Source: Coriobacteriia bacterium
Lineage (GTDB): Bacteria; Actinomycetota; Coriobacteriia; Anaerosomatales; Anaerosomataceae
Length of the DNA: 42,482 bases
Assembly (NCBI GenBank): GCA_016933785.1
Contig: JAFGAG010000028.1
Coordinates: 1 to 42,482 of the forward strand
Reading direction: 5' to 3'
This document shows, piece after piece, positions 7,377-14,599 of the stretch. The notes beneath the pieces were generated by a model. That model was not told the origin of the DNA. It searched no databases and saw only the letters and a program-made list of their open reading frames with translations. How positions within the stretch are numbered: position 1 is the first letter of the stretch; every line of letters starts with the position of its first letter. A program made the position numbers and the translations under genes.

Positions 7377-7440
7377 GGGAATTTCAGGAGAATTGCGCAA
7401 TGAGGCTCCGTCTGCCCGTTCGAGTCGGTGCGTGCCCAGC

Positions 7441-7468
7441 TTGAGCACCGCCCGCGACGTGCTACGAT
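7441..7468 (+). promoter_or_regulatory. Candidate promoter of the chemosensory operon
   Basis: TTGAGC (7441-7446) and TACGAT (7463-7468) are separated by 16 bases, each matching four of six consensus positions. It lies about 70 bases upstream of the first gene of the operon. Confidence 0.45.
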
Positions 7469-7542
7469 TGTCGAGCAGCTGGTGATCAGTCGGCTGTATC
7501 GGTGCTTCCTGGTATCCGGCGGCGATCAGAGGGGTGCGACCT

Positions 7543-8283
7543 GTGGCGCTCGAGGGCAACCTCAGAGACTTCTCAATCGCGGACATGTTCCGTCTGCTCG
7601 CCACCGGTCGTAAGACGGGTACGCTGCATCTGGAGAGACCCGACGCACAGGGCAAGGTATGCTTCAAGAAGGGTCGCGTCTTCTTCGCCAGCTCGAACTG
7701 GCATCGCGAGTCGCTCGGCAGGCGTCTTGTGAAGGCGGCCGTCATCTCCGAGAAGCAACTCCGGCAGGCGCTCGGCCTGCAGAAGATCCAGAAGAAGGAG
7801 AAGGCGGGGCGCCGTCTCGGGCAGATCCTCGTCGACGAGGGCTATCTGGACGGGCGCGTGCTCGAGTCTTTCATCCAGGAGCAGATCAACGACACGCTCT
7901 TCGACCTTTTCCGCTGGGAAGAGGGAGAGCTCAGGTTCGAGCCGGACGAGACGTGTGATGACGAGGACATCGGCATCTCCGTGTCGGTTGAGAACATCAT
8001 CATGGAGGCTTCACGGCGTCTTGAACTGTGGAGCCGCATAAAGCAGAAGATCCCGAACATGGACACCGAGTTCATCATGGCGTCCGCGCCCGGAGACAAG
8101 TCGATGGAGATCCATCTCAAGCCCCGCGAGTGGATGTTGCTGTGCTATCTGCATGGTGGCCGCTCGGTCCGCGAGCTGGTGGACCTCACCGGCTACAACG
8201 ACTTCGAGACCGCCAAGATCCTCTTCGGGATGCATGCGGCCGGCCTCATCGAGCGCATCGAAGAGGGTATGGGCGCCTCATGA
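7543..8283 (+). CDS. PATAN (DUF4388) domain protein with MshEN-like repeats
   Basis: About 246 residues. Residues 1-55 (MALEGNLRDFSIADMFRLLATGRKTG... then GRVFFASSN) match the PATAN/DUF4388 domain of PatA- and FrzZ-related response regulators. Residues 57-80 and 91-114 are two 24-residue segments of the form xLGxxLVxxGxIxxxxLxxxLxxQ; the second (RLGQILVDEG...ESFIQEQ) fits the c-di-GMP-binding MshEN motif closely, the first less well, and the spacer is longer than usual. The C-terminus (about 190-240) looks like a small winged-helix domain. GTG at 7543 is preferred to GTG at 7534 by ribosome-binding-site spacing and by the usual domain start. First gene of the chemosensory operon; probably an adaptor or second-messenger input. 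Confidence 0.82.
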   Translation: MALEGNLRDFSIADMFRLLATGRKTGTLHLERPDAQGKVCFKKGRVFFASSNWHRESLGRRLVKAAVISEKQLRQALGLQKIQKKEKAGRRLGQILVDEGYLDGRVLESFIQEQINDTLFDLFRWEEGELRFEPDETCDDEDIGISVSVENIIMEASRRLELWSRIKQKIPNMDTEFIMASAPGDKSMEIHLKPREWMLLCYLHGGRSVRELVDLTGYNDFETAKILFGMHAAGLIERIEEGMGAS

Positions 8284-8302
8284 TGATGCTCGGGGTGGCC
8301 AG

Positions 8303-9877
8303 ATGCTGAACGAAGGCTTCGCCAAGGACCTGGATGTCGAGGAGTTCCGCCGATTCCGGGACCTTATCCACCGTCACTCCGGGATATACCTCGAAGAGTC
8401 CAAGCTCGACTCGCTGCGGATCTCGCTCGTGACGCGTGCGACCCGTCTCGGCTACTACACGTTCGGCGAGTACCTCGATGCGCTCGGCCGGGATGAGCGC
8501 GAGTTCAACGAACTCCTGAACCTCGTCACGATCAACGAGACGAGCTTCTTCCGGTTCCCGGGACAGTTCGATGCGCTGCGCGACGAGGTGCTTCCGGAGA
8601 TCATGGGCTCGCGGCCCGTGGGCAAACGCGATCTGCGCATCTGGTCGGCCGGGTGCTCGACCGGCGAGGAGCCGTATTCTCTGTCGATGCTGACACTCGA
8701 CATGGGGCTTGGCGCGAGCGGGTGGAGCCCACAGATCCTCGGCACGGATGTCTCCACGAAGGCTCTCGGGCGCGCCCGAGCGGGCGTCTACGGACGGCGC
8801 GCGATGATGAACGTGCCTCCTGACGTGGTGCAGCGGCACTTCGATCTCACGCCAACGGGTGACTACCGGGTCAACGACCGGGTGCGTGCCCAGGTGGACT
8901 TCGGCTACCAGAACCTGATCAAGGAGCCGTACCCGCTGTCACTCATGGGCAACTGGGACGTCATCTTCTGCCGGAACGTGACGATCTACTTCCGCATCGA
9001 GTCCACGCGCCGGGTCGTGCGCAACTTCTATGACAGCCTGAACGATGGCGGGTATCTGTTCATCGGGCACTCAGAGACGCTCACCTCGATCAGCGATGAT
9101 TTCGAGCCTGTGGAGATCGGCGGTGTCTTCCTGTACCGGAAGCCACCAGCCAAGCCGCTCTTCACGAGGGGGAGGCCGGCGCGCCTCACCGGTGAGAGCC
9201 GGCCGAAGGTCTCCGGGCCGGCTGGACTCACCGCGAGCCGATCAGTGCGGACGCCTCCGGAGGCCAAGGTCCCGGCACCACGCCAACGCCGCCAGACACC
9301 GCCAGCGGAGCCGCCCGTCGCGCCAGTCGCGTCACCTGCGGTGGCGGACACGGAGGAGAGTATCGAGGCGAGTCTGCAGCGTGCGCGCACGGACATGAAG
9401 GAGGGGCGTCCGGCGCAGGTGATCGTTGCTGCTGATCGGGTGCTCGAGCGTGACCCCAACAACGCGGACGCACACCTGCTGGTTGCATACGTCCATGCGG
9501 ACACGGGTGACTACGATGAGGCGCTCGCCGCATGTCACCGGGCGCTTGCCATCAACCCGCTGCTTCCGGTGGCCCGCTACATCCTCGGCATCATCCACCA
9601 GCGTCAGGGTGACGCGGTCCGTGCGATCAGCGAGTTGAAGAAGACAATCTACATCGACGCCGATTTCGCACTTGCACACCTGAACCTCGCGAACATCTAC
9701 AAGGCGCAACGCCAGTTCGATCTGGCCGCCAAAGAGTACGAGAACGCGCTGCGGGCGCTCAAGAAGAGTCCCGATGGCGACTGGACGGAGTTCTCCGGCG
9801 GGTTCCAAGCGGACCTGCTGGCCAGGACGTGTGAACGGAGTCTGATAGAGTGTCGGAAGACGGCTGGCAAGGGATAG
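8303..9877 (+). CDS. cheR: CheR methyltransferase with C-terminal TPR domain
   Basis: About 524 residues. The CheR N-terminal helical domain (about 10-80) is followed by the SAM-dependent methyltransferase domain: TINETSFFR, then RIWSAGCSTGEEPYSLSM (SAM-binding loop), LGTDVSTKAL, and WDVIFCRNVTIYF. A proline-rich linker (about 290-370) leads to three or more TPR repeats (VLERDPNNADAHLLVAYVHADTGDYDEALAACHRALAINP and following). The enzyme methylates receptor glutamates; TPR-bearing CheR proteins occur in non-flagellar and alternative chemosensory systems, where the TPR binds partners. It follows the PATAN gene by 19 bases and precedes a CheY-like gene. Confidence 0.93.
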   Translation: MLNEGFAKDLDVEEFRRFRDLIHRHSGIYLEESKLDSLRISLVTRATRLGYYTFGEYLDALGRDEREFNELLNLVTINETSFFRFPGQFDALRDEVLPEIMGSRPVGKRDLRIWSAGCSTGEEPYSLSMLTLDMGLGASGWSPQILGTDVSTKALGRARAGVYGRRAMMNVPPDVVQRHFDLTPTGDYRVNDRVRAQVDFGYQNLIKEPYPLSLMGNWDVIFCRNVTIYFRIESTRRVVRNFYDSLNDGGYLFIGHSETLTSISDDFEPVEIGGVFLYRKPPAKPLFTRGRPARLTGESRPKVSGPAGLTASRSVRTPPEAKVPAPRQRRQTPPAEPPVAPVASPAVADTEESIEASLQRARTDMKEGRPAQVIVAADRVLERDPNNADAHLLVAYVHADTGDYDEALAACHRALAINPLLPVARYILGIIHQRQGDAVRAISELKKTIYIDADFALAHLNLANIYKAQRQFDLAAKEYENALRALKKSPDGDWTEFSGGFQADLLARTCERSLIECRKTAGKG

Positions 9878-9945
9878 TCGAGCCGGTCGTGGCGGCACAG
9901 CCATCAACGTGGCGTGCCCCCTAGGCAATCGGGAGGGAGACTCGT

Positions 9946-10326
9946 ATGGCAGGCGCGCGGATCCTCGCGGTCGACGACAGCCCTACCATCCTCGAGATGA
10001 TCAAGGCGATCCTTCTCGCGGGTGGCTACGATGTGATCACCGCTTCAGACGGCGCAGAAGCGCTCGAGACCGCGCGAGCCGAGAAGCCCGACCTGATCTT
10101 GCTGGACGTGATGCTCCCGAAGCTTGATGGCTATCGAGTGTGCCGTCTGCTGAAGTTCGATCAGAACTACAAGCAGATCCCCATCATCATGCTCACCGCC
10201 AAGACGGAGGAGCAGGCGATGGCGACCGGCATCAGAACTGGCGCCAACCAGTACCTCACGAAGCCTGTCGAACCCGACACGCTGCTCGCCGCGGTGGCGG
10301 AAGAGCTGTCCAAGGCGCAGGGTTAG
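9946..10326 (+). CDS. CheY-like single-domain response regulator
   Basis: A 126-residue stand-alone receiver domain. Acidic pair D10/D11, phosphoacceptor D54 (ILLDVMLP), T84 and K106 (TKP) are all present, so it should be phosphorylated by the CheA encoded downstream. The LLDVMLPKLDGYRVCRLLK form is closer to PilG/PilH and DivK-type regulators than to flagellar CheY. GGAGGGAG precedes the ATG. It lies directly upstream of the PilB-like pseudo-ATPase, its most obvious candidate partner. Confidence 0.92.
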   Translation: MAGARILAVDDSPTILEMIKAILLAGGYDVITASDGAEALETARAEKPDLILLDVMLPKLDGYRVCRLLKFDQNYKQIPIIMLTAKTEEQAMATGIRTGANQYLTKPVEPDTLLAAVAEELSKAQG

Positions 10327-10336
10327 GGGAGCGCCG

Positions 10337-12187
10337 ATGTCGCCGGGTAGCGGGATCTCCCGCCGGGTCCTCGACGGCCTCGTCGAGGCCGGTCTGATGA
10401 CTGCCGAGCAGGCGGGCGGCGTTGTCGATGCCGCACGTGCCGCAGGGACGCACGAGGGTACCATCCTCACGGAGCGTGCATACGTGAGTCCCTTTGACGT
10501 GATGTCCGTTCTGGAGCACGAGATGGGTGTCCCGCAGGTCGATCTGGCGAGTTACGCCCCTGAAGACGACGCGCTCGCGCTCGTGTCCGCCTCGGTCGCC
10601 CGGTCGTACAGGGCACTCCCGCTCTTCGAGATCGAAGGCATGCTCACGGTCGCCGTGGGTGACCCGATGGACGTGTTCGGTCTCGATGCGGTGTCCGGTC
10701 TCATCGGGCTCGAGGTCGAGGCGGTCCTTGCGGATCCTGTGTCGGTCGACAACGCGCTCGACCAGTACTACGGGGCTGCCGCCGATGCGACGGCCGAAGG
10801 CCCGTCGACGCCGCTGGCGCCGGGGGGGATCTCCGGGGACGGAGAAGTCGTAGAGGCCTCTGACTTCTTCGATGAGCCGCTCGACCAGACGCCCGCCGTC
10901 CCCGTCGCACCCGTCGAGGACAGCGCACCGGTCGAAGCCCCCGTCGCGATCAGCGAGACGATGGAGCAGATGGCCGCCGAGCAGACGGCGCGGAGCGGTC
11001 CTGCCGCGATCGATCTCGACGTGCTCGCGGTGGCCGACACACGCAAGGTCGCCGTGCTGGTGGCCGACATCCTCGATCACGCGGTGGCCCGAGGTGCGAG
11101 CCGCATCCACCTCCTGCCGTACAAGGACGACTTCTTCCTGGTGTACCGGATCAAGGGTGGCCTCGAGAAGATCGCCTCAGCACCTCTTTCGATGCAAGGC
11201 GGGCTGGTCGAGGGGTTCAAACAGTTCGCGCACCTTGGCGGTGTGCCTGCCACGCGGCCGGCCCTCGGCAGGGTGCACACCCACATCGGCGACAAGGACC
11301 TCGTGCTCACCGTCTCGGTGGTGCCCACGATCTCGGGCCAACGGCTCGTGGTCTCGCTCTCGGCGTTCAAGCCGCAGCCGCGGGGCCTCGAGGAGCTCGG
11401 AGTCTCAGATGCAGAGGCCCGCGCACTCCGCGCGATGGTGGAGCGCGGTCGTGGCATCCTGCTCGTCTGTGCTCCCGTGGCCGGCGGAGCGAGCGCGACT
11501 TACTACGCGCTTCTCGCGCATGCGGCCTCGGCGGGGAAGACCGTCTACTCGGTGGAACAGTCGATCGAGCACGAGATTCCTGCGGTGGCGCAGGTGATGA
11601 TCGAACCGGGCGGTCTCTCGTCGGCCGCGTACATCGCCGCGGGTATGCGACAGGACACCGACGTCATCGCCGTGGACGGGCTGCGCGGTGTCGAGGACGT
11701 CCATCTTGCGGTCGAGGCGGCGGGCATGGGCAAGTTGGTGGTAGCCACCTTCCCGGCCGCCGACATCGCCTCGGGTGTCTGGCGCATGCTTGAGCTTGGT
11801 GCCGAGCCCCACAGTCTGGCTGCGGCGCTCACGCTCGGTGTCGGTCAGCGGCTCGTTCGGCTGAACTGCCCAAACTGCTCCATGGAGACCGATGGGCAGC
11901 TCGCGTCGCGTATCCCTGGCGCCCCCGTCGGGCTGCACGACAAGGCCGGCACAGGGTGCCCCAACTGTGGCAAGAGCGGATTCCGGGGAGCGACAGCCAT
12001 CCACGAGGTCCTCCCGTTCACCGAGCCTGTACGCGCCGTCGTCGGCAGGGCTACGGGCGCTGCCGACATCTCGGCTGCGGCGGCCGCGGCGGGTATGCGG
12101 CCACTTGCCGCCGCCGGGCTATCAAGGGTCAAGACCGGCGAGGTCAGTGCCGAGGAACTGAACAGAGTCCTCCGCTTCACCGGGTGA
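10337..12187 (+). CDS. PilB/GspE-like protein with all ATPase motifs degenerate (pseudo-ATPase)
   Basis: 616 residues. Residues 1-145 resemble the MshEN (GspE N-terminal) domain with degraded c-di-GMP motifs; 150-225 is an acidic, Pro/Ala-rich linker; 235-616 follows the PilB/GspE motor core. The zinc site is intact: C511/C514 and C541/C544 (CPNC twice). However, the Walker A segment reads CAPVAGGASAT, with Ala385 where the catalytic Lys should be; the Walker B region reads DVIAVDGLRG instead of DxxxVGEIRD; the Asp box (DPxE) and the His box (HTND, here FPAAD) are lost. ATP hydrolysis is therefore not expected. The ORF is uninterrupted and long, and tightly packed in the che operon, so it is not a pseudogene. 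Probably a scaffold or phospho-regulator target linked to type IV pili. Confidence 0.88.
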   Translation: MSPGSGISRRVLDGLVEAGLMTAEQAGGVVDAARAAGTHEGTILTERAYVSPFDVMSVLEHEMGVPQVDLASYAPEDDALALVSASVARSYRALPLFEIEGMLTVAVGDPMDVFGLDAVSGLIGLEVEAVLADPVSVDNALDQYYGAAADATAEGPSTPLAPGGISGDGEVVEASDFFDEPLDQTPAVPVAPVEDSAPVEAPVAISETMEQMAAEQTARSGPAAIDLDVLAVADTRKVAVLVADILDHAVARGASRIHLLPYKDDFFLVYRIKGGLEKIASAPLSMQGGLVEGFKQFAHLGGVPATRPALGRVHTHIGDKDLVLTVSVVPTISGQRLVVSLSAFKPQPRGLEELGVSDAEARALRAMVERGRGILLVCAPVAGGASATYYALLAHAASAGKTVYSVEQSIEHEIPAVAQVMIEPGGLSSAAYIAAGMRQDTDVIAVDGLRGVEDVHLAVEAAGMGKLVVATFPAADIASGVWRMLELGAEPHSLAAALTLGVGQRLVRLNCPNCSMETDGQLASRIPGAPVGLHDKAGTGCPNCGKSGFRGATAIHEVLPFTEPVRAVVGRATGAADISAAAAAAGMRPLAAAGLSRVKTGEVSAEELNRVLRFTG

Positions 12188-12198
12188 AGGAGCCGCAG

Positions 12199-12774
12199 GT
12201 GCCGCCACGTGATCCGACCGACGAGCAAGGAGTCCAACCGGTGCTGCTGACCGATACGGAGACCGAGACGCCCTCACCGGGCGGTCTTGATGCGCTTGAC
12301 GAGACGCCAGCGGCACGCGTGATCGAGCGCGCGGTCGCGTTCCGCCTGGCGGGCCAGCTCTACGGTCTGCCGATCGACGTCGTCCAGGAGATCCAGCAAC
12401 TCGCCGAGCTGCTGCCGCTGCCAGACGACGCCCCCGCGCTCGTCGGGCTCATCGAGCTGCGTGGCGCTGTCGTCCCCGTGCTCGACCTGCGCTCGCTGGT
12501 CGGACTCGAGGACGCGCCATACACGCTCGAGACGCCGATGGTGTTCTGCAGGGCAAGCGGACACCAGGTCTGCTTGGTCGTCGACAGTGTCGAGGACGTC
12601 GTCGATCTGCCGCCCGATGGCGTGCAACAGCCGTCCGCTCTCTACACGCTCGCCGACAGGATGCTCGGCACGGTGAAGCTCGGCCAGGGCGTGCTGATGC
12701 TCCTTGACATCGACCGGCTTGTTCCTACGGCGGCTCTTGCCGTGGCCGAGGCGCAGGAGGTGGTCGACCGATGA
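12199..12774 (+). CDS. cheW: CheW-like coupling protein (first copy)
   Basis: 191 residues: an acidic N-terminal extension of about 40 residues and then a CheW domain (AVAFRLAGQLYGLPIDVVQEIQQL... LVGLIELRGAVVPVLDLRSLVGL... VCLVVDSVEDVVDLP). It couples receptors to CheA. GTG at 12199 is chosen because AAGGAG lies upstream at about seven bases and follows the stop of the preceding gene. The stop overlaps the start of the second cheW (ATGA). The PALVGLIELRG segment varies from the usual GxxNLRG, and this copy diverges from the second, suggesting distinct partners. Confidence 0.92.
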   Translation: MPPRDPTDEQGVQPVLLTDTETETPSPGGLDALDETPAARVIERAVAFRLAGQLYGLPIDVVQEIQQLAELLPLPDDAPALVGLIELRGAVVPVLDLRSLVGLEDAPYTLETPMVFCRASGHQVCLVVDSVEDVVDLPPDGVQQPSALYTLADRMLGTVKLGQGVLMLLDIDRLVPTAALAVAEAQEVVDR

Positions 12775-13346
12775 GCGCACACGAGCTGATGACGGCCAAC
12801 GCACTCGTGTCGGCGCAGGCGACCGAGATCCTGCGACGCAGGGCGGCTTCGCTCGCACAGGCGCCGGACGACGCGGTCTCGGTCGAATCCACCGGTCTCC
12901 TGAAGTTCAGGCTCGGGCAGGAGTGGTATGCGGTGCCGATCGCGATGGTCCGCGAGATCCACAACGAATATGCCATCACCCGCATCCCACGGGTGCCCGA
13001 CTACATCCTGGGCGTGGTCAACGTGCGAGGCGAGATCGTCTCGGTGACCGATCTCGCCGCTCTCATCCGCGTGCCGAGCCGGGTTGCGCTCGACATCGAC
13101 GATGAGCTGCCGTCGGCCATCATCGTCGCCAATGAGACCTGCGTCTCAGCGCTCGTCGTGGACGAGATCGGCGACATCATCGACGTCGCCCGGGAGGCGA
13201 TCGAGCCGCCGCTCTCCACGCTGGACAAAGCACAGGCTGAGTACATGAGCGGCTCCGTGTTCGTCGACGGCCTGCTCATCGGTGTCGTCAACATCGAGAA
13301 GATACTGGAACCCATCGGTGAGTCGCATGACGGGAGAGCATCATGA
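12771..13346 (+). CDS. cheW: CheW-like coupling protein (second copy)
   Basis: 191 residues with an N-terminal helical extension of about 40 residues and a canonical CheW domain: [45 protein letters not shown] and [16 protein letters not shown]. The conserved GVVNVRG turn indicates a normal receptor/kinase coupling function. It overlaps both neighbours by four bases (ATGA at each end), implying tight translational coupling with the first cheW and the MCP gene. Confidence 0.94.
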   Translation: MSAHELMTANALVSAQATEILRRRAASLAQAPDDAVSVESTGLLKFRLGQEWYAVPIAMVREIHNEYAITRIPRVPDYILGVVNVRGEIVSVTDLAALIRVPSRVALDIDDELPSAIIVANETCVSALVVDEIGDIIDVAREAIEPPLSTLDKAQAEYMSGSVFVDGLLIGVVNIEKILEPIGESHDGRAS

Positions 13347-14569
13347 TCAAAGAGTGGATCGAGAAGTCCAGAAGCAGCTTCCTGGTGAAGTACACGCTCA
13401 TGAGTCTGACCATGGTGTTCGTGGCGAATGCGGTCCAGCTGCTCGCGGCATGGCTCATCTTCGGCAAGGACCTCAGTGGCATCGAGGGAATCGTCGGCAA
13501 GGTTGCAGCGGTGGTGGCGATCTTCATCGCGACACTGGCGCTGCTGGCGATCGTCCAGTCGGCGATCGGCCGGCGCATGATGGCGCCGCTCACGGCCGTC
13601 GTCGAGAGCATCAAGCGCGCATGTCAGAGCGAGATCGGACACAAAGTCACCGCGGACTCGCGGGACGAGTTCGGTACCCTCTCCCGGTCGTACAACCAGC
13701 TGCTCGACTTGATCATCTACCTGCTGAGCCAGATGCAGGATTCGTCGTCGCGGCTTGCCGGCACGTCGACCGAGATCCTTTCGGCCACCGAGCAGCAGGC
13801 GAGCGGTGCGGCCGAGCAGGCTGCCTCGATCAGTGAGACGACCGCGACGATGGAGGAGCTCGCAGCCACCTACCGGCAGATCGCCGAGAACGCGAACCAG
13901 GTCGTCAAGATGGCCGAGGCATCGCTCGGCAGCGCCGAGAACGGGCAGCAGTCGGTCATGAGCACCCTCGGCTCGATGGAGCAGATCAAGGCGCGCGCGC
14001 AGTCATCGGCGGCCAAGATCCTGCAGCTGGGCGAGCGCAGCCAGCAGATCGGCCAGGTCCTGGTGATGATCAACAGCATCGCCGACCAGACGAAGATCCT
14101 CGCCCTCAACGCGGCGATCGAGGCGGCGCGGGCCGGCGAGGCCGGCAAGGGCTTCAGTGTCGTCGCTGTAGAGATCCGCAAACTCGCCGAGTCGGTCGTG
14201 CAGTCGACCGGCGAGATCGAGACGATCATGACCGAGATCCAGGGCGCCGCGAACGAGCTCGTCATCTCGACCGAGCAGGAGCTCAAGCAGGTGGAGAGCG
14301 GCGTCGACCTCGCGCAGACAACGGGCGACAGCTTTGAGGCGATCCTGGACACCATCGAGCAGACCACTGCGGCCGCCAAGGAGATCTCCGCGGCCACGCA
14401 GCAACAGCGCAGTGCGACCGAACAGGTCGTCAAGGCGATGCGTGAAGTCGCCTCCGTGGCCCAGCAGACCGCAGCAGCATCGCGACAGGTGGCCGGTGCT
14501 GCCGAAGGACTCACATCGCTTGCGAACGAATCGAGGCAGATCGGCTCGGCCTTCACCATCGTCAGCTAG
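13343..14569 (+). CDS. Methyl-accepting chemotaxis protein without a large sensory domain
   Basis: 408 residues. Two membrane segments (about 17-40 and 52-72) are separated by only about a dozen residues, so there is no extracytoplasmic ligand-binding domain. A HAMP-like region (about 73-130) leads to a long coiled-coil signalling domain whose tip, [38 protein letters not shown], is the conserved CheA/CheW contact. Glu/Gln-rich pairs suitable for CheR/CheB modification are present in both arms. Signals probably come from the membrane, from HAMP, or through another protein of the operon rather than from a soluble ligand. Confidence 0.93.
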   Translation: MIKEWIEKSRSSFLVKYTLMSLTMVFVANAVQLLAAWLIFGKDLSGIEGIVGKVAAVVAIFIATLALLAIVQSAIGRRMMAPLTAVVESIKRACQSEIGHKVTADSRDEFGTLSRSYNQLLDLIIYLLSQMQDSSSRLAGTSTEILSATEQQASGAAEQAASISETTATMEELAATYRQIAENANQVVKMAEASLGSAENGQQSVMSTLGSMEQIKARAQSSAAKILQLGERSQQIGQVLVMINSIADQTKILALNAAIEAARAGEAGKGFSVVAVEIRKLAESVVQSTGEIETIMTEIQGAANELVISTEQELKQVESGVDLAQTTGDSFEAILDTIEQTTAAAKEISAATQQQRSATEQVVKAMREVASVAQQTAAASRQVAGAAEGLTSLANESRQIGSAFTIVS

Positions 14570-14599
14570 CACGCCGACGCACTGCACGAAGGAGACGAC

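Noticed and set aside
10337-12187. Interpretation of the PilB-like gene as a decaying pseudogene
   Set aside because: The frame is intact over 616 codons, the zinc tetracysteine site is kept, codon usage matches neighbours and spacing in the operon is tight.
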